A DNA stretch of 64,000 bases. Origin: Nocardia sp. BMG51109 (lineage in GTDB: Bacteria > Actinomycetota > Actinomycetes > Mycobacteriales > Mycobacteriaceae). Shown here piece by piece: positions 24,901 through 35,789 of the stretch. Below the pieces are notes generated by a model. The model searched no databases. It was not told where the DNA came from and worked only from the letters and a program-made list of their open reading frames with translations. The number at the start of each line of letters is the position of its first letter. The first letter of the stretch is position 1. The stretch is from positions 4,216,001 to 4,280,000 of the forward strand of contig NZ_JAFQ01000004.1 in the NCBI RefSeq assembly GCF_000526215.1, read 5' to 3'. The position numbers were made by a program, and so were the translations under genes.

Positions 24901-27900
24901 GGGGCGGTCGCTGCCGGAGTTCATGGTCCCGGCCGCGGTCGTGGTGCTGGACCGGTTGCCGCTGACGGTCAACGGCAAGCTCGACCGGAACGCCTTGCCC
25001 GCACCGACATTCACCACCACGACCTACCGCGAACCCGCCGGGGAAACCGAAGCGGCGGTGGCGTCGGTGTTCGGCGAGGTCCTGGGGATCGCGAACCTCG
25101 GCGTCGACGATTCCTTCTTCGATCTCGGCGGCGACAGCATCATCGCCATCCAACTGGTGTCACGGGCACGGGTGCGGGGTCTGGTGTTCACCGTGCGCGA
25201 TGTTTTCGAGCACAAAACCCCCGCCGCGCTGGCCGCGCATGCGCGCACCGAGACCGCGGTGACCGTCATCGAGGAGCTTCCCGGTGGCGGGGTGGGTGAT
25301 ATGCCTGTGCCGCCGATCGTGCGCTGGGTGCTCGAGCATGGTGCGGACATCGACCGGTTCAACCAGCACATGGTGCTGCGGCTGCCGGCCGGAATCGACC
25401 GGGCCGGGCTCGTCGCGACCTTGAGCGCTGTCATCGACCACCACGACATGCTGCGGGCACGGTTGCACGGAAATTCCAGCGACGGTTGGGTTTTGACCAC
25501 CGCTGAACCCGGCGCCGTGGACGTGGAGGCGGTGATCGAACACACTATCGTCGACGAGGTCGCCGACACCGATCCGGAAGGTCCCGATCGCTGGGAGCCC
25601 GCGGCGACCGCAGCTTTGAACCGGGCGGTGCGACGTCTTCACCCGGCTGAGGGAGTCATGCTCACTGCGGCGTGGCTCGATGCCGGTCCGGAGCAGGCGG
25701 GCCGGTTGATCCTGGTTCTGCATCATCTCGTCGTCGATGGTGTGTCGTGGCGCATTCTCGTCCCCGATCTGATGGCGGCCTGGTCTGCGGTCAGTACCGG
25801 GCAGTCCCCGGTGCTCGCTCCGGTGGGTACCTCGATGCGGCGGTGGGTACACGCTCTCACCGAACTCGCCCAGGGTGCCACCGATGCAAAGGAACTCGGG
25901 TTCTGGGCACGTCAGGCCGAAGGTGCTGATCCGCTGCTGGGGGCGCGTGCACTCGACCCGGCTGTCGATCGACGGTCGACGGCCGACCGTGTTCAGGTCA
26001 CCATTCCTGAAGCGGTGACCCAGATTCTGATCGATCGGCTGCCGTCCCGCTACAACGCCGGTGTCGAGGATGCTCTGCTGGCCGCGTTGACCCTGGCGGT
26101 TGTTCGTTGGCGGGTGCGGCGTGGCATCGAGATGCCATCGCTGCTGGTCGCTCTCGAAGGCCACGGCCGCGAGGAACACATCACCGCCGCCGCGGCGGGG
26201 ATGGCGGATCTGTCGCGCACGGTCGGTTGGTTCACCACCGTCCATCCGCTCCGGCTCGATCTCACCGATATCCCTGTCGAGGATGACCAGGCGTTGGGTG
26301 CGGTGATCAAGGCGGTCAAACAACAGCTCCGCGTTGTGCCCGATCGGGGTATCGGTTACGGAATCCGGCAGTATCTCTCCGGCGGTGGCGATTCCGATGT
26401 TCCGGTGATCTCGCCGCAGGTGAGCTTCAACTACCTCGGACAAGTGACGCAGGCGCTGCTTGGAACGGATGCCGCTGCGGGACAGTCTGTTCCTGCCGTC
26501 GGATGGGTGCCCGCGGCGGATCTTTCCGGTCTGCGGGAGGCTCCCGATTCCGCCATGCCGATGACCGCGACGGTTGAGGTCACCGCGATCGCGCTGGGTG
26601 GGGTGATCTCGGCCGAATTCGGGTTCCCCACCGCCGTCCTGCCTCGATCCGACGTGGGCGAGCTGGCCGAGCTGTGGACGGACGTGGTCACCGCGATCGC
26701 CGCACATCTCGACAGCGATGTCGGGGGTGGAGCGACCCCGTCGGACTTCCCGCTGCTGACCGTGACCCAATCCGGGATAGATGCGTGGGAACGGCAGTAC
26801 GGGACGCTGGACGACGTATTGCCTTTGGCCCCTCTGCAATCGGGTCTGTACTTCCACGCCCTGCTGTCGGCCGGCTCGCTGGATGTCTACACGACCCAGG
26901 TCGAGCTGCGCTTCGGCGGATATCTCGATGCGGTCCGCTGGCAGTCGGCGGTCGCGGCACTGTTCACACGTCACCCGAATCTGCGGTCCGCGTTCGTCGC
27001 CGACTCGAACGGGACTGTGGCCCAGGTGATTCCGGCGACAGTCACGCCATGGTGGCGTGAAATCGACCTGACCGGCACCGAAGACGCTGCGGAGGCAACC
27101 CGCCGGATTCGCGAGCACGACCGGTCGACACCGTTCGACCTGGCGCTACCACCGGCGATCCGCTTCACCGTCGTCCGAGGGCTCGGCGGGTCCGGCGAGA
27201 ACGGAAGTGCGGACGACGGTTTCGCGATGGTGGTGACCGCGCACCACATACTGCTCGACGGCTGGTCGCTGCCGCTGCTGATGCGGGAACTGCTGGCGCT
27301 CTACGCCACCGGTGGTGATCCGGCTCTGCTGGGCCGGCCCGCTGCGTTCCGGGATTACCTGGTGTGGCTGGCGCGCACCGATTACGGCGAACGCTTGACC
27401 GTGTGGCGGGAAGCGCTGGCGGGGGTCAGCGAACCCACTCTGCTCGCGCCCGCATCCGCCACCACCTCGCCCGCCGAGCTGCCCAGTGAGCACAGGACAG
27501 TGATCGACGCCGAGATCACCCGTCGCGTCATCGATCTGGCAACCCGCCTCGGTACCACCGTCAACACGGTCCTGCAGTTCGGGTGGGGCCTGGTACTCTC
27601 GGCATCGACCGGACGCGACGACGTCGTCTTCGCCACCACCGTGTCCGGTCGGCCACCGCAGCTGCCCGGTGTGGAATCGATGATCGGCCTGTTGATCAAC
27701 ACCCTGCCGGTGCGCGTACGACTCGCCCCGCAGCACACCGTCGAAACGGCACTCGCCGAGTTCCGGAACCAGCAGACTCGACTGCTCGACCATCACCACA
27801 TCGGTCTCGCCGACATTCAAACCATCAGCGGCACTGCGACTTTGTTCGACACCATCTTCGTCTTCGAGTCCTACCCGGTCGATTCCGACGGTCTGGCCGC

Positions 27901-30900
27901 CGACGCCGAACAGCTGGACGGCCTCACCATCACCGGTATCGACGTCGCCGATGCCGCCCACTACCCCTTCGCGCTGCTCACCCGACTCGACGCCGACGGC
28001 CGGCTTCAGCTGCGCGCGATCTATCAGACCGCCCTGTTCGACGAGGCACGGGTGAGTGCCATCCTCGAGCGCCTGCGGCGCGTCCTCGATCAGATCACCA
28101 CTGGTCCCGGTATCGCCCTCGCTGGCCTCGACACCCTCGAAGCGGACGAGCACGCCCGGATTCTCACCGCCTGGAACTCCAACCACATCCCTCACGACCC
28201 GTCGGTCACCCTGCCCGGATGGTTCGAGCAGCAGGTTTCCCGCACACCGGATGCGATCGCGATCGCCGAAACCGGTACCGGACACGAAAAGAACGGGAGT
28301 GCAGCACTTTCCGAGCTCACCTACCGGCAGGTGAACGCCGGGGCCAACCGGCTGGCGCGGACGCTGCTCGCCGCCGGGGTGGGGCCGGAGACCGTGGTTG
28401 CGGTTGCCGCCGAACGTTCCCACCTGCTGATAGTGGCGGTGCTCGCGGTGGTCAAGGCCGGCGGCGCGTACCTGCCCATCGACACCTCCTACCCTGCCGA
28501 GCGGCTCGAATTCATGTTCGGCGATGCCGACCCGGTCGTGGTCCTGACCACCTCCGGGCAGCGAAAGCTGCTGCCGGACATGGGAACACGGCAGGTGCTG
28601 GTGATCGACGACCTCACCCGCGGCGACGCTGTCGCTGATGCGGTGGATGTGACAGATGCCGAGCGGCGGGAGCCGTTGCGGTCGGGCAACCTCGCCTACG
28701 TGATCTACACGTCGGGGTCCACCGGCCGTCCGAAAGCGGTCGCGGTCACCCACGGCAATGTCGCCAACCTGGCCGCGCAGCAGTGGCGGGTCGAGAGCGG
28801 GTCCCGGATGCTGATGCATTCCTCGATCGCATTCGATGCCTCCGTGGTCGAACTGTGGCCGACCCTGCTCGGTGGCGGCACGCTGGTGGTGTCGTGGGAA
28901 GCGGCGCGGGATCCGGGTGCGCTCGCACAGCTGATCCGGTCCGCCGGTGTGACAAAGGCTTTCATGACGCCACTGCTGCTGCAGGCCGTCCTCGAGCACG
29001 CCGAATCGGGGTCCGACGACGCCCTGCTCGGTCTGGAACATGTGGCGACCGGAGCCGATACGGTGACGCCCGGACTGGTGCGGCGGTTCGCGACCACGAC
29101 CTCGGGTGCCCGGCTGGTGAACTGGTACGGGCCGACCGAGGCCACGGTGTACGCCACCGCCCACCCGATCGATCTGACCGGTGACCGGGCAGGGTCGGTG
29201 CCGATCGGCACACCGGTCGGCAATGCGCGTATCCACGTGCTCGACAGCTGGTTGCGGCCGGTCCCGGTCGGTGTGACCGGCGAGCTCTACATCGGGGGCC
29301 TCGGCCTGGCCCGTGGCTATCGGGACAGGGCCGGTCTCACCGCGGCCCGTTTCGTCGCCGACCCCTTCGGCGTTGCCGGGGAGCGGTTGTATCGATCCGG
29401 GGATACGGCCCGGTGGACCGAGGCCGGCACCGTGGAATACGTAGGGCGCGCGGACGATCAGGTGAAGATCCGTGGCTTCCGAGTCGAACCCGGCGAGGTC
29501 GAGGCCGCTCTGCGGCGTCATCCCGGAATCCGGCGCGTCGCCGTCGTCGCGAGCGGCGACTCCGGTGCGGCGACCGGGCAGCAGTTGACCGCCTACGTGG
29601 TCATCGACCCGGACGAGGGTGCCGCAGCCATCGGCACCGACCAGGGTCACGGACGTGAACTCCGCGAGTACGCGGGACGCACGCTGCCCGAGTTCATGGT
29701 TCCCGCCGCCGTCGTGATCCTGGACCGGCTTCCGTTGACCGCCAACGGAAAACTCGATCGCGCGGCACTGCCCGCACCGGAGTTCAGCGGGGGCACACCG
29801 TTCCGGGAACCCTCCGGAGCGACGGAAACGCTACTGGCAGCGGCCTTCTCCGAAGTACTCGGTATCGACCGGGTCGGGGCCGATGATTCGTTCTTCGAGC
29901 TGGGCGGACACTCACTGTCGGCTATGCGATTGATCGCGCGCGTCCGGGCGCTGGCGGGGGTCGAACTGCCCATCCGCGCGGTATTCGAATCGCCGACGGT
30001 GGCGAAGCTCGCCACTCGATTCTGCGAAAGCGACTCGGCCCGAACGGCATTGACCGCACGCCCGCGGCCCGCGGTGATCCCGCTGTCGTACGCGCAGACC
30101 CGGTTGTGGTTCCTGCACCGCCTGGAGGGCCCGTCGGCGACCTACAACCTGCCGCTGGCCGTCCGGTTGAGCGGTGATGTCGACGAAACCGCGCTCGCGG
30201 CCGCCATCCAGGATGTGGTGGTGCGGCACGAATCACTGCGGACGGTGATCGCCGATTCGAATGGCGTTGCCGCCCAGGTCATCCTCGCGCCCGAACCCGG
30301 CCTAGTGCCCGTGCTCGTCGCCGAGCACTCCGACTCCGCGCTGGCGGGCGTCGTCGGTCACCGGTTCGATCTGTCGACTGAAATACCCTGCCGTGCAGCG
30401 ATTCTGCGTGCCGAGCCGGGGGAGTGGGTGGTCGTTGTCGTCGTGCACCACATCGCGGCCGACGGTGCGTCCATGCCCGCCCTGGCCCGTGATCTGCTCA
30501 CCGCCTACGAGGCACGACGCAGGGGTGGCGCACCGGGGTGGACGCCGTTGCCGGTGCAGTACGCCGACTACACCCTGTGGCAGCGTGAGCTGCTCGGCGA
30601 TCCCGAGGACGAACAGTCTTTGATCGCAACCCAATTCGAGTACTGGCGCGATACGCTGGCCGGGCTGCCGGAGGTGATCGAGCTGCCGACCGACCGGCCC
30701 CGGCCGAAGGTCAAGTCCTACACCGGTGATCTGCACACCTTCGATATTTCGGCGGATGTGCGCCGCGGGGTCGAGGATCTGGCCCGGGACCACGGAGCCA
30801 CCCCGGCGATGGTCCTGCAGGCCACCCTCACGCTCCTGCTCACGCGGCTCGGGGCGGGCGAGGACATCGCCATCGGCGCACCCATCGCGGGGCGTCCCGA

Positions 30901-33900
30901 CCAAGCGCTCACCGATCTGGTGGGATTTTTCGTCAACACCTGGGTATTGCGCGTGGATACCTCGGGCAACCCGGACTTCGCCGATCTGCTGGGCCGCGTG
31001 CGCGAACGCGCCCTGGACGCCTACGCGCACCAGGACGCGCCGTTCGAGCGAATCGTGGAGCTGCTCAATCCGGTTCGCTCCACCGGACACCATCCGTTGT
31101 TCCAGGTGGCCCTCGCGTATCAGAACAACCCGCTGCCCGACACGGGGCTGCTGGATACCCTGCTCCCGGAATTGACCGTGGCACCGTTGCGGGCGTCCAC
31201 CGCCACCGCGCGCTACGACCTGCTGTTCGACATCATCGACACCGGCGACGGATTGCACGCGGCGATCGAATACGCCACCGATCTGTTCGACCGCGCCGGC
31301 ATCGAACGGCTGGCCGCCCGATTCCTGCGGGTACTGGAGCAGATCACCGCGCACCCTGCCCGGCGGCTCGCCGATATCGAGGTACTCGACCCAGCAGAGC
31401 GGGCCGACGTCCTGTTCGGCTGGAACGACACCGCGACCGCTCTCGACTCCACCGCGACGCTGACAGGGATGGTCGAACGACAGGTCGACGCCGATCCCGG
31501 CGCGGTCGCTGTCATCTGTGACGGCATCGAGTCCACGTACCTCCAGTTGAACTCTGCTGCAAACCATCTCGCACGCGAACTGATCACGGCCGGGGTCGGG
31601 CCGGACACGGTGGTCGCGGTGGCCGTGGAACGCTCGTACGACCTGATGGTCGCGTTGCTGGCAGTACTCAAGGCAGGCGGCGCGTACCTGCCGATCGACA
31701 CCACCTACCCAGCCGAACGTCTGGAGTACATCCTCGGTGACGCCGACCCAATCGCTGTCGTCACCACGGCGGAACTGCGAACCCTGCTGCCCAGCAACGG
31801 CATTCGTCCGACACTCGTCCTCGGCGACGGCACCCGCGCCGATGATGTGGATGTGACCGATTCCGAGCGGCTCGAACCCCTGCGTGCGGGCAATCTGGCC
31901 TATGTCATCTACACCTCCGGATCCACCGGCCGACCGAAAGCGATTGCGGTAACCCACCGCAACGTTGTCGCGTTCACCGGCAACCGGGTCTGGAACAGCG
32001 ACCACGGCCGCGTACTCGCGCACTCCTCCACGGCCTTCGACGCCTCGACCTACGAGATGTGGGTGCCGTTGACCACCGGCGGCACCCTGGTCGTGGCCTC
32101 CGGCGACCGCCTTGCGCCGAGCGTGATCATGCAGCTCGTCCAGCGCCATGCCGTGCAGTCGATGTTCCTCACCCCGCGACTGTTCGAACTGCTCGTCGAC
32201 CAGGGCGCCGATTGCTTCGACGGCGTCCGTCAGGTGTGGATCGGCGGCGAGGAGGTGCCCGGCGACGTGTTCTGGAAAGCCGTGCGCCGCTGGAGCCGGA
32301 CCCGGTTCGTCCACACCTACGGACCGACCGAGACCACCGTCTTCGCCACTGCCCACCCCGCTGCTCCCGGCGTCGTGGGCGAAGAACCGGTGCCGATCGG
32401 CGCTCCACTAGACAATGTGCGCGCCCTCGTGCTGGACGCCTGGTTGCGGCCGGTCCCGGCCGGCGTCACCGGAGAGCTCCATCTCGGCGGCGCGAGCATG
32501 GCGCGCGGCTACCGCGGACGAGCAGGACTGACCGCGGCTCGATTCATCGCCGATCCTTACGGGGAGCCGGGCGAACGGTTGTACCGGTCCGGCGATCTGG
32601 TCCGCTGGACCGCCGCCGGAGTGCTCGAATACATCGGCCGCGCAGACGATCAGGTGAAGATCCGGGGCTTCCGCATCGAACCCGGTGAGATCGAGGCGGT
32701 CCTGCTGCGGCACCCCCGCGTCGGACAGGCCGCGGTCGTCGCGCGGGAACTGCCCGGCCAGACGGGCGGGCGGCAGTTGGTCGCCTACGTCGTCCCCGAA
32801 ACCGCCGGCGGGAGCGTTTCTCCGGCGGCGGATACCGTCGGCGCCGACCCGGATGATGCCGAATGGGCGCGGGCACTGCGCGAATTCGCAAGCCTGTCGC
32901 TGCCGGCGTTCATGGTCCCCGCCGCCGTCACCGTCGTGGATCGAATCCCGTTGACCGCCAACGGCAAACTGGACCGCCACGCCCTCCCCACCCCGGTCCT
33001 CATCACCGGCACGCCCTTCCGCGAGTTGTCCGGGCCCACGGAAACCCTACTGGCCGTGGCGTTCACCGAAATCCTCGGAGTCGATACCGTCGGAGCCGAT
33101 GATTCGTTCTTCGAACTCGGCGGGCACTCGCTGTCCGCGATGCGGTTGATCGCCCGCGTCCGTGACCTCACCGGCATCGAACTCCCGATCCGGAAGGTGT
33201 TCGAATCGCCGACCGTGGCCGGTCTGGCGGCTCGCCTCGCGGAGGACCACGAATCCTTCGACCCGTTCGCGACCGTGCTGCCGATCCGAACGACCGGCAG
33301 CAGACCGCCGCTGTGGTGCGTCCACCCGGCCGGCGGTTTGAGCTGGTGCTACTCGTCACTCGGTGAGCACATGACCGATCGCCCGGTCTACGGACTCCAA
33401 GCCCGTGGCGTGGAAGGTCGAACGCCCCCGGCGGAATCCCTGGACGAAATGGTGGACGACTACTTCGAACAGATCATCGCCGTCCAGCCCGACGGCCCAT
33501 ACTCGCTGCTGGGATATTCGGCGGGCGGAATCATCGCGCACGCGCTGGCCGCGGCGCTGGATCGGCGCGGGCGAGCGGTCGCCGATTTGATAATTATCGA
33601 CTCTCCGCCGGGCGGCGACGATCACGACCTCAACCGGACCGAGTCGACGAGCGAGATGCTCGAGGAGGCGAGGGAGGACATACATAATTCGATTATCGGC
33701 TTCATAGCACAACAATTCGGTGCTCACGACAACGAGATCGTCGAGCAGCTGGCGGTGACAATCGGATCGATCTGGATCAACAACGCGCATCTCGTGGCAC
33801 GCCATCATCCGCCGGTATTCGCCGGCGAGGTTCTGATGTTCCGGGCATCCACGCGCGCCGACGGATCCCCAACGGACCCGCTGGCACCCAGGTGGGAGCC

Positions 33901-34027
33901 CTATGTCTCCGGCCCGGTCATCGAGTGCGAAATCGATGGCGCGCACGCGCAGATAATCGAACCTAATTCGATATCCGAGATCTGCTCGATCCTCCGATCG
34001 CGCAATAACGACAACAGAGCGGAGTGA
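3980..34027 (+). CDS. Giant NRPS, eight modules with terminal thioesterase
   Basis: About 10,015 residues. The reading frame is open further upstream, but the ATG at 3980 is chosen because it lies 2 bp after the stop of the preceding NRPS gene and opens a natural N-terminus (MTDKKTRRN). Domain order is A-T, C-A-T, C-A(MT)-T-E, C-A(MT)-T, C-A-T, C-A-T-E, C-A-T, C-A-T-TE. All eight A domains keep [10 protein letters not shown] and NGKLDR; carrier domains show LGGHSL, or LGGDSI before E domains. C domains have HHIAADGAS (LCL style) or HHILLDGWS (after E, DCL style). The protein builds the last eight residues of a peptide, with D residues at positions 3 and 6 of this protein, and releases it by the TE as a free acid or macrocycle. 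No MbtH-like gene is in the window. The product is not recognised. The large exact repeats inside the gene make the assembly worth verifying. Confidence 0.95.
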   Translation: MTDKKTRRNANPRVNVGFVEFGSTELSVGELLAGATGPTTTAAAEATAILPEVLEQQAAATPGAVAVVDADGQLTYRELNSAASHFARELITAGVEPDTVVAVAVERSRLLVVALLAVLKAGGAYLPIDTTYPPERLEYLLDDADPIAVVTTAGHRNLLPDIGARSLLMLDGVLASDSARAMNGTDVDDADRRAPLRADNLAYVIYTSGSTGRPKGAAVTHRNVVNLLTQPWAVDGEDRILASTSVSFDVSVWELFGPLCRGGSVEIARDLLALTEHPYADATVVSGVPSAFGEVLAAEGLASDLDAAQTVVLAGEALTHTVVDRIRRTLPRARILNAYGPTEATVFTATHTVDGVAADGGGGASVPIGVPLKNIRVYVLDSWLRPAPPGVTGELYIGGAGVVRGYRGRAGLTAERFVADPHGAPGERLYRSGDVVRWNDSGVLEYVGRADDQVKIRGYRIEPGEIENVLLRHPGVRQCAVVAREVSGQAGVRQLIAYVVPAADADVELSRGLREFAGGLLPEFMVPAAIMLLDRLPLTSNGKLDRRALPAPAFTAAAFREPTGTAETLLASVFGEVLGVDRVGADDSFFDLGGHSLSAMRVIARVRARAGIELPIRTVFESPTVVGLAARLGEGTRARATVTRRTRPTVIPLSYAQARLWFLHRLEGPSPTYNLPMAVRLIGEVDDAALETAIADVVTRHETLRTIFVDTEGVGVQHILAVDDDRARVPVVVAPFSPGVLARLAGYRFDLSTRIPVHAGILRVGPQERVVVLVVHHIAADGASMPALARDLLTAYEARQRGSAPEWMPLPVQYADYTLWQRELLGDPDNEQSLIAKQFDYWRRTLHGLPEVIELPTDRPRPPVASHEGGLHRFTIPASTCHRVEALARERGATPAMVMQTALAVLLTRLGAGDDFAMGAPIAGRADQALTDLVGFFVNTWVLRVNTSGNPEFGELLAQVRERALDAYTHQDAPFERLVELLNPRRSPAHHPLFQVALAFQNNPLPDTTLLTAQLPELAVTPVSVRTGTARYDLLFDIVDNGRARDGFQASIEYATSLFDTATIEQLATRFLAILDQATTDPRLRIADIEILDRAEKARMLTAWNDTTTAIDDTATLPRLFEQQAAGTPDATAVIGADSLEPIGVTTRSAYSYGQLNSAANAFARTLIEAGVGPDTVVAVAVERSYELVIALLAVSKAGGAYLPIDTSHPAERVRYLLDDADPVAVVTTADQRNLLPDKAGRAVLLIGATELTDAPDLPDTERRSPLRPDHLAYVLYTSGSTGRPKPVAVTHRAIVNRLLWMQQAYGLGAEDAVLQKTPNTFDVSVWEFFWPLLTGARLVLAAPGGHRDPAYLADLIVRESVTTLHFVPSMLDEFVEAPISECVSLRNVFASGEALSSRSAKRLRDSTTARVHNLYGPTEAAVDVTFHEFASSGSASVPIGVPISNVRVYVLDRWLRPVAPGVVGELYIGGVALARGYRDRSGLTAARFVADPCGTTPGQRLYRSGDMVRWTTSGVLEYVGRADDQVKIRGFRIEPGEIQAILLQHLEVEAAAVIARDGNGGPQLIAYIVPGAGSGTETDRSRALREYLGHTLPEFMIPAAIVVLDRLPLTANGKLDRAALPAPEFTGSLPFREPSGSTEILLASVFSELLDVEQVGADDSFFELGGHSLSAMRLIARVRTLAGAELPIRTVFEAPTVVGLAARLGESGTVRTAMTAYPRPAVIPLSYTQTRLWFLHRLEGPSSTYNLPMAVRLTGEVDETALAKALQDVVTRHESLRTVIIDADGVGAQQILEPELGAAAVPVLTAPFSEAVLADLAGYRFDLATEIPIRAGILRTAATECVVVVVVHHIATDGASMPALARDLLTAYEARRRGSVPEWTPLPVQYADYTLWQRELLGDPDDEQSLIATQFDYWRRTLAGLPEVIELPADRPRPPVASYRGDLHHFVVPAEVRRRLETLAREQGATPAMVVQAALAVLLTRLGAGEDLAIGAPIAGRADDALSDLVGFFVNTWVLRVDTGGNPVFGDLLTRVRERALDAYTHQDAPFERLVELLNPVRSPGHHPLFQVALAFQNNPLPDAALLTRLLPGLTVEPVPAPTGTSRYDLLFSIIDAGQADDGFQASIEYATDLYDRATVERLADRFLRVLDQVSMNSGLRLSEVEILDHAEHTRVLAEWNGAGIDVDTIATLPALFEARVAAAPESIAVTAEGGAYTYRQLNCAANLVARELIVAGVGPDSVVAVAVERSYELIVALLAVSKAGGAYLPIDTAHPADRVEYVLADADPAAVLTTGGQRKLLPNTGNRTVLSLDELIGDSIGSGDVANVSDVERRGPLRGGNLAYVIYTSGSTGRPKGVAVTHGNAVNLFSVTADRYGFGSDDVWAWVHSHAFDFSVWELWGPLLSGGRVVVVAWDVVRSPEDLWQTLRDTGVTVLNQTPSAFYALTEVPGAPRPDESGLRLVIFGGEALDPARLGAWAEGSGRAPLLVNMYGITENTVHTTEFTLTADTRAAHSSPIGVPLGNVRVYVLDRWLRPVPPGVNGELYFGGAGLARGYRGRSGLTASRFIADPFGGAVERLYRSGDVVRWSAGGVLEYVGRADDQVQIRGYRVEPGEVETVLAEHPAIAQAAVTTHHQVGLVGYVVPDLSTAPVAQAYSRLQAAGQIDGSELHELPNGMPVVGRNRSNIEFLFQEVFERAEYCHDGVIVPSEGCVLDIGAHVGMFSVYAKTLSPQVEIYAVEPIPDLQRMYRANSDLHGLDATLIEAAIGAEAGADVFTYYPDMSILSARGRATEDQRELLDSFLHNEFRSRAAEVGQDALDELLDDRLKSVEVQVRIRTVSDIIDEHGLDRIGLLKLDVEGGELEALQGIRDEHWSRIEQIAAEVHDIDNRLAVIRDLLQQRGFHTATRTNPHVTGTGLHILYATRTLDRSDASEPVDVLARHVRWASPTALAALVRDDLAEHLPDYMVPASVVVLDRLPLTVNGKLDRAALPAPVFAGRGEFREPAGVAETVLTSVFTEVLGVQQVGAEDSFFDLGGDSIIAIQLVSRARTQGLVFSVRDVFEHKTPAALAAHADTDTPVAVLTELPGGGVGDLPPTPIVRWLLEQGESIDRVNQHMVLELPAGIDHAGLVATLIAVIGHHDMLRARLHGNSRDGWSLTTAEPGTVDVADLIEHVTVDPAVGSDRWREVATEALDRAVGRLRPAEGVMVAVAWLDGGPERAGRLILVLHHLVVDGVSWRILVPDLMAAWTAVAAGRTPVLSPVGTSMRRWAHALTELGRSRVREGELEFWARQADGPDPLLGSRALDPALDRRSTADRVVVTLPEHVTTTLVERLPERYNAGIEDALLTALTIAVRGWRARRDIETSSLLVDLEGHGREEHVVTDVTGSARTADLARTVGWFTSLYPLRLDLTGIDPSDVSCLGPALKAVKEQLRAVPDRGIGYGILRHATPDSAAPEVPAIAPQVSFNYLGQVTQALLGANSGAEQSIPATGWIPAADLTGLREEPDADLPLTAVLEINTIVIGGVLSADFGFPTTLLTRAEVVELSELWTDAVTAIAAHLGSDTSGGATPSDFALFPAIQPDIEVWERNYGSLADVLPLAPLQSGLYFHALLADRDLDVYTTQVELGFAGHLDAARWRAAATAVLSRHPNLRAAFVADSNGAVAQVIPATAPPAWREVDLAGADDATAAVRGVRDEDRSTPFDLARPPAIRFTLIRGDGGAGFVVVVTAHHILLDGWSLPLLMRELVALYATGGDPALLGRPVPFRDYLAWLARTDHDAGLAVWREALAGVSEPTFLAPARPAAAATGLPAEYRIVLDTERTRALTDLAARLGITVNTVLQFGWGLVLSALTGRDDVVFATTVSGRPPQLPGVESMIGLLINTLPVRVRFTPDRTIESALIEFQNQQTALLDHHHTGLADIQTATGTSALFDTIMAFESYPVDTDGLTTHANLLDGLTITGIDVADAAHYPFGLLTHLDPHHTLQLRAIYRSDLFEADQVAGILDRLLDTLGRISAHPDSRLVDAELLGASEKSRVLTEWSGTTVGIDATATLPRVFERRAALTPDAIAVVGTDGAYTYRQLNSAANHLAHELIAHGVGPDTVVAVAVERSWELIVALLTVLKSGGAYLPIDTAHPADRVEYVLADADPAAVLTTGGQRKLLPNTGNRTVLSLDELIGDSIGSGDVANVSDVERRGPLRGGNLAYVIYTSGSTGRPKGVAVTHGNAVNLFSVTADRYGFGSDDVWAWVHSHAFDFSVWELWGPLLSGGRVVVVAWDVVRSPDDLWEVIRSHGVTVLNQTPSAFYALTEAATAPRPDRSGLRLVIFGGEALDPARLGHWDPVFGRSGGPELVNMYGITENTVHTTELVLSDRVAREAQSSPIGKPLGNVRAYVLDPWLRPVPPGVTGELYFGGESLARGYRGRAGLTAARFVADPFGGAGERLYRSGDLVRWTGAGVLEYAGRVDDQVKIRGYRVEPGEIETVLAGHAQVGGAAVVARPAPGLADQASDPQLVAYVVPDPIGAPVADAYLRLQAAGQIDGSELHELPNGMPVVGRNRSNIEFLFQEVFERAEYCHDGVIVPSEGCVLDIGAHVGMFSVYAKTLSPQVEIYAVEPIPDLQRMYRANSDLHGLDATLIEAAIGAEAGADVFTYYPDMSILSARGRATEDQRELLDSFLHNEFRSRAAEVGQDALDELLDDRLKSVEVQVRIRTVSDIIDEHGLDRIGLLKLDVEGGELEALQGIRDEHWSRIEQIAAEVHDIDNRLAVIRDLLQQRGFHTATRTNPHVTGTGLHILYATRTLRDQAEPQPVDILTAHPRWASPTVLTTLIRGDLTDQLPDYMIPTTVMPLDRLPLTVNGKLDRAALPAPLFAERGEFRPPRGAAETLLASLFTEILGVENIGADDSFLDLGGHSLSAMRLIARVRALAGVELPIRTVFESPTVAGLAAHFGAGARARTAVAPRPRPAVVPLSYAQARLWFLHRLEGPSATYNLPMAVRLTGAVDDNALAAAIQDVVDRHESLRTLFADTDGVGSQRILDPDKARVPVPVTEFSEPGLAEVVGYRFDLSTEIPCRAAVLRVGPGERVVVLVVHHIAADGASMPALVRDVLTAYEARRRGSAPEWTPLPVQYADYALWQRELLGDPDDEQSLIATQFDYWRRTLAGLPEVTELPADRPRPPVASHRGDLHRFTIPASSRRSVEALARDHAATPAMVLQTVLAVLLNRLGAGEALAIGAPIVGRADEALTDLVGFFVNTWVLRVDAGGNPTVAELLTRVRDRALDAYANQDAPFERLVELLNPVRSPAHHPLFQVALAFQNNPLSDTASVGALLPELTAAPVPTATGTARYDLLFNVIDTGSAADGYQVSIEYATDLYSSNTIERLADRFQRILDQIVGDPARRLTDIEVLDPAEQARIMLASQGAATDIDATVTLHELFEWQVATTPDAVAVVCDGTENTYRQLNSDANKLARELIAAGAGPDTVVAVAVARSYHLIVALLAVLKAGGAYLPIDTTHPIERLEYILGDADPVAVITTAEQRTLLPDTGIRPVLLLDHAASHTRDDVDVTDADRRAPVRSDNLAYVIYTSGSTGRPKAVAITHRNVVNLVAQETPAGFDGRMLMHSSIGFDASTYELWPALVGGGGVVVASGTGTDLDEMVRLATRHRVTAMFLTPAMLDVLIDRLAAAAGTELTDLERVTVGGDAFPIATARWLRELLPALRIINGYGPTEATVCDTAYIVGPDVARDAAASVPIGLPLDNLRVYVLDAWLRPVPPGVAGELYIGGAGLARGYRGQAVSTAARFVADPFGSTGERLYRSGDVARWTAAGVLEYVARADDQVKVRGFRVEPGEVEAVLLEHPAVAQTAVVAREVPGAAGGRRLVAYLVPAADADAAWDWPQLVREHTGRSLPEFMVPAAVVVLDRLPLTVNGKLDRAALPAPEFTGSAAFREPAGAAETLLASAFSEILGIDQVGAGDSFFDLGGHSLSAMRLIARLRMLAGVELPIRVVFESPTVAALAARFGEGTRVRAAVIRRPRPALIPLSYAQLRLWFLYRFEGPSATYNLPLPVRLRGDVDETALAAALQDVVDRHESLRTIFGDSDGVGVQLIMDPADDRARIPVLAAPFSEAVLAGVARYRFDLSAEIPCRAAVLRVGPVERVFVLVVHHIAADGASMPVLLRDLLSAYEFRRRGSAPTWNPLPVQYADYTLWQRELLGDPEDHQSLIARQFGYWRETLADLPEVIELPTDRPRPAVASHRGDLFGFTIPAAARRRIEALAQENGATSAMVLQAALAVLLTRLGAGEDLALGAPIAGRADEALTDLVGFFVNTWVLRVDSSGNPTFEDLLARVRERALDAYSHQDAPFERIVELLNPVRSPGHHPLFQVSLAFQNNPLPDTGALDTLMPGLTITPVQAPTGTARYDLLFNIVDGGRAEDGFQAWIEYATDLYDAATITALADRFLRVLDQTSGDPRIQIGDIEILGLAEKSQLLAEWNDTGTAIDPVATLPSRFAHRATTTPEAIAVTADGVDYTYRRLACAASHVARELIAAGVGSDTVVAVAVERSYSLVVALLAVLEAGGAYLPIDTAHPAERIEYFLGDADPIAVLTTAEQRKLLPGTGDRAVLLIDDLIAAAPGTATAGVHDAERRSPLRPDNLAYVIYTSGSTGRPKAVAVTHRSVVHLVTQQWTIDDRDRMLMQSSIAFDAAVAEVWPTLLGGGALIVSTEPVRDPEALAHLIRTAGVSKAFLTPLLLLALIEHAESASPEVLSGLRQVATGADVLPPGLVQRFGAVAPAAELVNWYGPTEATVYATAYAVEPARDLGSASVPIGAPIANARVYVLDARMRPVPPGVTGELYIGGAGLARGYREQAVLTATRFVADPFGGEGGRLYRSGDSARWTAAGVLEYLGRADDQVKIRGFRVEPGEVESILLRHSDIAQVAVVARETSGGTGARRLVAYIVLGPHCARGDVDWSRAVREFVGRSLPEFMVPAAVVVLDRLPLTVNGKLDRNALPAPTFTTTTYREPAGETEAAVASVFGEVLGIANLGVDDSFFDLGGDSIIAIQLVSRARVRGLVFTVRDVFEHKTPAALAAHARTETAVTVIEELPGGGVGDMPVPPIVRWVLEHGADIDRFNQHMVLRLPAGIDRAGLVATLSAVIDHHDMLRARLHGNSSDGWVLTTAEPGAVDVEAVIEHTIVDEVADTDPEGPDRWEPAATAALNRAVRRLHPAEGVMLTAAWLDAGPEQAGRLILVLHHLVVDGVSWRILVPDLMAAWSAVSTGQSPVLAPVGTSMRRWVHALTELAQGATDAKELGFWARQAEGADPLLGARALDPAVDRRSTADRVQVTIPEAVTQILIDRLPSRYNAGVEDALLAALTLAVVRWRVRRGIEMPSLLVALEGHGREEHITAAAAGMADLSRTVGWFTTVHPLRLDLTDIPVEDDQALGAVIKAVKQQLRVVPDRGIGYGIRQYLSGGGDSDVPVISPQVSFNYLGQVTQALLGTDAAAGQSVPAVGWVPAADLSGLREAPDSAMPMTATVEVTAIALGGVISAEFGFPTAVLPRSDVGELAELWTDVVTAIAAHLDSDVGGGATPSDFPLLTVTQSGIDAWERQYGTLDDVLPLAPLQSGLYFHALLSAGSLDVYTTQVELRFGGYLDAVRWQSAVAALFTRHPNLRSAFVADSNGTVAQVIPATVTPWWREIDLTGTEDAAEATRRIREHDRSTPFDLALPPAIRFTVVRGLGGSGENGSADDGFAMVVTAHHILLDGWSLPLLMRELLALYATGGDPALLGRPAAFRDYLVWLARTDYGERLTVWREALAGVSEPTLLAPASATTSPAELPSEHRTVIDAEITRRVIDLATRLGTTVNTVLQFGWGLVLSASTGRDDVVFATTVSGRPPQLPGVESMIGLLINTLPVRVRLAPQHTVETALAEFRNQQTRLLDHHHIGLADIQTISGTATLFDTIFVFESYPVDSDGLAADAEQLDGLTITGIDVADAAHYPFALLTRLDADGRLQLRAIYQTALFDEARVSAILERLRRVLDQITTGPGIALAGLDTLEADEHARILTAWNSNHIPHDPSVTLPGWFEQQVSRTPDAIAIAETGTGHEKNGSAALSELTYRQVNAGANRLARTLLAAGVGPETVVAVAAERSHLLIVAVLAVVKAGGAYLPIDTSYPAERLEFMFGDADPVVVLTTSGQRKLLPDMGTRQVLVIDDLTRGDAVADAVDVTDAERREPLRSGNLAYVIYTSGSTGRPKAVAVTHGNVANLAAQQWRVESGSRMLMHSSIAFDASVVELWPTLLGGGTLVVSWEAARDPGALAQLIRSAGVTKAFMTPLLLQAVLEHAESGSDDALLGLEHVATGADTVTPGLVRRFATTTSGARLVNWYGPTEATVYATAHPIDLTGDRAGSVPIGTPVGNARIHVLDSWLRPVPVGVTGELYIGGLGLARGYRDRAGLTAARFVADPFGVAGERLYRSGDTARWTEAGTVEYVGRADDQVKIRGFRVEPGEVEAALRRHPGIRRVAVVASGDSGAATGQQLTAYVVIDPDEGAAAIGTDQGHGRELREYAGRTLPEFMVPAAVVILDRLPLTANGKLDRAALPAPEFSGGTPFREPSGATETLLAAAFSEVLGIDRVGADDSFFELGGHSLSAMRLIARVRALAGVELPIRAVFESPTVAKLATRFCESDSARTALTARPRPAVIPLSYAQTRLWFLHRLEGPSATYNLPLAVRLSGDVDETALAAAIQDVVVRHESLRTVIADSNGVAAQVILAPEPGLVPVLVAEHSDSALAGVVGHRFDLSTEIPCRAAILRAEPGEWVVVVVVHHIAADGASMPALARDLLTAYEARRRGGAPGWTPLPVQYADYTLWQRELLGDPEDEQSLIATQFEYWRDTLAGLPEVIELPTDRPRPKVKSYTGDLHTFDISADVRRGVEDLARDHGATPAMVLQATLTLLLTRLGAGEDIAIGAPIAGRPDQALTDLVGFFVNTWVLRVDTSGNPDFADLLGRVRERALDAYAHQDAPFERIVELLNPVRSTGHHPLFQVALAYQNNPLPDTGLLDTLLPELTVAPLRASTATARYDLLFDIIDTGDGLHAAIEYATDLFDRAGIERLAARFLRVLEQITAHPARRLADIEVLDPAERADVLFGWNDTATALDSTATLTGMVERQVDADPGAVAVICDGIESTYLQLNSAANHLARELITAGVGPDTVVAVAVERSYDLMVALLAVLKAGGAYLPIDTTYPAERLEYILGDADPIAVVTTAELRTLLPSNGIRPTLVLGDGTRADDVDVTDSERLEPLRAGNLAYVIYTSGSTGRPKAIAVTHRNVVAFTGNRVWNSDHGRVLAHSSTAFDASTYEMWVPLTTGGTLVVASGDRLAPSVIMQLVQRHAVQSMFLTPRLFELLVDQGADCFDGVRQVWIGGEEVPGDVFWKAVRRWSRTRFVHTYGPTETTVFATAHPAAPGVVGEEPVPIGAPLDNVRALVLDAWLRPVPAGVTGELHLGGASMARGYRGRAGLTAARFIADPYGEPGERLYRSGDLVRWTAAGVLEYIGRADDQVKIRGFRIEPGEIEAVLLRHPRVGQAAVVARELPGQTGGRQLVAYVVPETAGGSVSPAADTVGADPDDAEWARALREFASLSLPAFMVPAAVTVVDRIPLTANGKLDRHALPTPVLITGTPFRELSGPTETLLAVAFTEILGVDTVGADDSFFELGGHSLSAMRLIARVRDLTGIELPIRKVFESPTVAGLAARLAEDHESFDPFATVLPIRTTGSRPPLWCVHPAGGLSWCYSSLGEHMTDRPVYGLQARGVEGRTPPAESLDEMVDDYFEQIIAVQPDGPYSLLGYSAGGIIAHALAAALDRRGRAVADLIIIDSPPGGDDHDLNRTESTSEMLEEAREDIHNSIIGFIAQQFGAHDNEIVEQLAVTIGSIWINNAHLVARHHPPVFAGEVLMFRASTRADGSPTDPLAPRWEPYVSGPVIECEIDGAHAQIIEPNSISEICSILRSRNNDNRAE
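4118..5885 (+). other. NRPS module 1 (A-T), C domain supplied in trans
   Basis: The module opens without a C domain after about 45 unassigned residues. The A domain spans about 4118-5640 and the carrier domain with LGGHSL lies near 5755. Pocket residues read by alignment to the PheA positions are D V W S V A A V F K. This is not a code I can assign with confidence; the AAVxK ending occurs in aromatic-activating domains. The likely partner is the C domain at the end of the preceding protein, which makes this a split module. Confidence 0.8.
5915..9105 (+). other. NRPS module 2 (C-A-T), predicted Ser
   Basis: C domain about 5915-7260 with [12 protein letters not shown] style, matching the non-epimerised upstream residue. 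A domain about 7318-8850. Pocket residues D V W H F S L V D K match the established serine code (DVWHxSLxDK). Carrier domain near 8965 with LGGHSL. No E or tailoring domain, so L-Ser is expected at this position. Confidence 0.85.
10761..11226 (+). repeat. Direct repeat R2, copy 1 (A domain of module 3)
   Basis: A 466-bp block identical to 16347-16812. It covers motifs A2 to A4, including the core [11 protein letters not shown] and the FDFSVW pocket residues. Its codon choice (many GGT, GTG and TCG codons with T-rich third positions) differs from the flanks. Confidence 0.92.
11941..12738 (+). repeat. Direct repeat R3, copy 1 (FkbM-type methyltransferase of module 3)
   Basis: A 798-bp block identical to 17563-18360. 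It contains the whole methyltransferase insert, from the [11 protein letters not shown] start to the LHILYA end. The edges of the repeat coincide with the edges of the inserted domain, so it marks the exact unit that was inserted or exchanged. Confidence 0.93.
16347..16812 (+). repeat. Direct repeat R2, copy 2 (A domain of module 4)
   Basis: Second copy of the 466-bp A-domain block. The bases just outside both ends differ (10760 G versus 16346 T; 11227 C versus 16813 G). Between R2 and R3 the two A domains are clearly diverged. Confidence 0.92.
17563..18360 (+). repeat. Direct repeat R3, copy 2 (FkbM-type methyltransferase of module 4)
   Basis: Second copy of the 798-bp methyltransferase block. 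The first differing bases are 11940 C versus 17562 T on the left and 12739 G versus 18361 C on the right. Confidence 0.93.
18860..22030 (+). other. NRPS module 5 (C-A-T), substrate unassigned
   Basis: C about 18860-20190 with HHIAADGAS (LCL style). A about 20255-21785 with the A4 motif FDASTYEL. Pocket residues read as D A Y F T G G V C K, which I cannot match to a known substrate; the small, non-charged residues suggest a neutral aliphatic side chain. Carrier near 21905. No tailoring domain. Confidence 0.8.
22070..26740 (+). other. NRPS module 6 (C-A-T-E), D residue, substrate unassigned
   Basis: C about 22070-23410 (LCL style). A about 23465-25010 with an unusual A4 motif, FDAAVAEVW. Pocket residues read as D A A F A G W V Y K. 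Carrier with LGGDSI near 25125, then an E domain about 25255-26740. The E domain from 25734 to 26448 is identical to the start of this window. The pocket differs at one position from module 7, so both may take related residues. Confidence 0.8.
25734..26448 (+). repeat. Direct repeat R1, copy 2 (E domain of module 6)
   Basis: Second copy of the 715-bp block at the left edge of the window. Downstream of 26448 the two E domains differ at many positions, so the identity reflects a recent copying event and not general conservation. Confidence 0.93.
26790..30030 (+). other. NRPS module 7 (C-A-T), substrate unassigned
   Basis: C about 26790-28140 with [12 protein letters not shown] style, consistent with the preceding E domain. 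A about 28195-29785. Pocket residues D A V F A G W V Y K are nearly those of module 6. A short insertion (residues GHEKNGSAA, near 28280-28310) lies in the first A subdomain. Carrier with LGGHSL near 29895. Confidence 0.8.
30060..33240 (+). other. NRPS module 8 (C-A-T), last elongation unit
   Basis: C about 30060-31395 (LCL style, HHIAADGAS). A about 31445-32995 with FDASTYEMW and pocket residues D A Y F W G T V F K, which resemble branched-chain aliphatic codes but are not an exact match to one I know. Carrier with LGGHSL near 33115, directly followed by the thioesterase. Confidence 0.8.
33265..34024 (+). other. Type I thioesterase domain of the NRPS
   Basis: About 250 residues closing the assembly line. 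It shows [11 protein letters not shown], the nucleophile elbow GYSAGG (Ser codon near 33518), the Asp in IIIDSPPGG and the His in IDGAHAQ: a complete Ser-Asp-His triad. It releases the finished peptide by hydrolysis or cyclisation. The Thr and Ser residues in the chain would be possible ring-closing nucleophiles, but this is inference. Confidence 0.9.
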
Positions 34028-34228
34028 TTTTCTGAGATTAACGTAGTGAAGACGTCAGACGGAGTATTCGAATATGCATGCCTCGAATCGCCGATTCATC
34101 GGTGGCCGGAATCGGCGCGGCATGCAGTATTGACAATGACGATCCATCATAGAAACTTTAATTGATCTCACTTGACAAGTCCATAAATTCCTGCAAATGT
34201 ATGCAATACAGATAGGTGGACAGCAATC

Positions 34229-34309
34229 ATGTCTCTCGTGGAATTCCTCATCGCGGTTTTCACCGGAATCGTCGAAAATACAATCCTCGGCAAGATAAAG
34301 TTCATTTAG
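34229..34309 (+). CDS. Possible 26-residue hydrophobic peptide
   Basis: An ATG at 34229 opens 26 codons ending in TAG. An AGGTGG Shine-Dalgarno sequence (34214-34219) lies about 9 bases upstream and a 14-bp perfect hairpin follows 4 bases after the stop. The peptide starts MSLVEFLIAV and ends GKIKFI; it is hydrophobic, with two Glu and two Lys, and looks able to form a membrane-active helix. Codons are AT-rich (ATA, AAT, TCT), unlike the NRPS. Two TTGACA boxes upstream (34130 and 34172) could be -35 elements, but no good -10 box is clear. The family is not recognised. It could be a small peptide linked to the NRPS locus, a type I toxin, or chance. Confidence 0.4.
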   Translation: MSLVEFLIAVFTGIVENTILGKIKFI

Positions 34310-34631
34310 AAATCTGCCGGAGGATGCTCCGAGGTCCCCTCCCTCGTCGCATGCATCCTCCGGCAGGCCACCTCCTATATCCTTGTCCGGGTGGCAATTC
34401 GACCGATACTCATCGCCGGTGATCGGTGGCGATTCAGGGCAGATCCTTCAGGAGGGTGATCGGCTGCTTTCCCGGGTGTCGCGTCGTTTCGACCTTCCTC
34501 CGATCCGGGGACGAGGAGCAACAGCTCCTCTCTGCCCGCCACGACTTGACATGGAGAGGAGCCGTTGTTCTCAGTGTCATGATCGAGTAGTCGACCGGCT
34601 CGCTCTGCCGTTGAATTCCCGCTCTCGTGGC
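34310..34631. other. Intergenic stretch without a gene
   Basis: Apart from the 14-bp hairpin at the left end and a small GAGGAGC/GCTCCTC stem near 34522-34539, I see no coding signal. No convincing terminal inverted repeat for the adjacent IS701-type remnant could be found here. Confidence 0.5.
34314..34366 (+). terminator. Strong hairpin after the NRPS locus
   Basis: CTGCCGGAGGATGC (34314-34327) pairs perfectly with GCATCCTCCGGCAG (34353-34366) over a 25-base loop. There is no T tract after it, which is common for actinobacterial terminators. It probably ends the transcript of the NRPS and the small ORF. Confidence 0.6.
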
Positions 34632-35789
34632 TTAGTACTCTAGCTGCACTTCGTGATGTAATCGGTGTCGATGCTGGTAGTGGGCCTTCTTGGCTCGGTA
34701 CTGGTGGCGGCGGCGCCAGGTCGACCATCGCTGGATGGGCCGCGAGGGCGGGTGGGTGGGTGATCAGGTGTGCCAGGAGACGTCGGTTTTCGCCGAGGGT
34801 GAGCGGGATGAGGCCGCTGCCAATGCTTTTGGGGCGATGGCGGCGGTGACGGCGAGGTAGGTGTGGGCGAGCATGGCCAGGGTGATGTGGCGGTACCAGG
34901 CGTCGTAGTGGCGGACGTGGTATTGGTCGAGTCCGACCTCGGTTTTCGCAGTCTGGAAGCAGTCCTCCACGGCCCATCGGGACCCGGCGACCCGGATCAG
35001 TTCGTTGTCGCTGGTGCCCGTGGGTGCGCAGCACATGTAGTAGGCGATCTCGAACTCTCCCTTGGTAGTCGGAGTCAGCGCCCGTCGTGCCAGGAGCCAG
35101 CGACCCCAGCCCGCGGCGGTGGTCCATTCATAGACCGGCAGAGAGGCCACCGCCCAGTCGAACATCCGTGGCCCTTTCGCTCCGGCGCCGCAGCTACGCC
35201 GTTTCCATGCTTGTGAAGGTGCTTGTGTGACAAGGTGGTCCGCGCGCGTGCAGCCGGCAGTGCTGGGGATTGTCTGACTGCGTGGGACAGCGACGACATA
35301 CCCGATCCGGCGATCGTCGAGCCATGCCCGGAACTTGCCGTCGCCGCCGTAGGCCTCATCGGCGGTCACCCACCGCGCCGGCACTCCCGCATCCAGAGCC
35401 CTGGCCAGCATATTCTTTGCCAGCGTCGCCTTGGTCGCGAACACGACGCCCTCGGGCACGCTCGCCTCACGGCACCGCTGCCGATCCTCGGTCCACGACT
35501 TCGGCAGATACAACTCCCGATCGATCAGCGTCCGCCCTCTGCTGCCGGTATAGGCGCAGAACACCCCCAACTGGCAATTCTCGATCCGGCCCGCCGTCCC
35601 GGAGTATTGCCGTTGCACCCCAGCCGATTTCGTGCCCTTCTTCAAGAACCCGGTCTCGTCCACGACCAGCACCCCGTCCGGATCACCGAGGTGCTCGACG
35701 GCATAGGAGCGCACATCATCACGCACACCATCCGCATCCCACGCTGCCGCGTGCAACAACCGCTGCATTCCGTCCGGCGTGCGCTCACC
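34632..35789 (-). mobile_element. IS701-family transposase remnant, truncated and frameshifted
   Basis: The minus strand encodes the body of an IS701-type DDE transposase: VLVVDETGFLKKGTKSAG, the QRQYSGTAGRIENCQ segment and WVTADEAYGGDGKFR are typical. The N-terminal third is missing; the match begins at GERTPDGMQRL, where the sequence joins an MFS gene at about 35786-35793. Near the C-terminus the main frame stops at 34764. The family motif LIPLTLGENRRLLAHLI is in another frame, and the usual ending (KKAHYQHRHRLHHEVQLEY) returns to the first frame with its stop at 34632. Two compensating shifts therefore lie between about 34740 and 34830. It is a dead element, and no terminal repeats were found. 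Confidence 0.85.

Noticed and set aside
1..34027. Nocobactin/mycobactin-type siderophore synthetase
   Set aside because: No heterocyclisation domain, salicylate-activating enzyme, PKS part or Lys/hydroxy-Lys logic is seen; the Ser/Thr-rich line with FkbM inserts does not fit.
34216..34422. A 68-codon frame crossing the small ORF and the hairpin
   Set aside because: It has no ribosome site, runs through the hairpin and gives a basic Pro/His-rich product; the 26-codon frame with its own ribosome site is the better reading.
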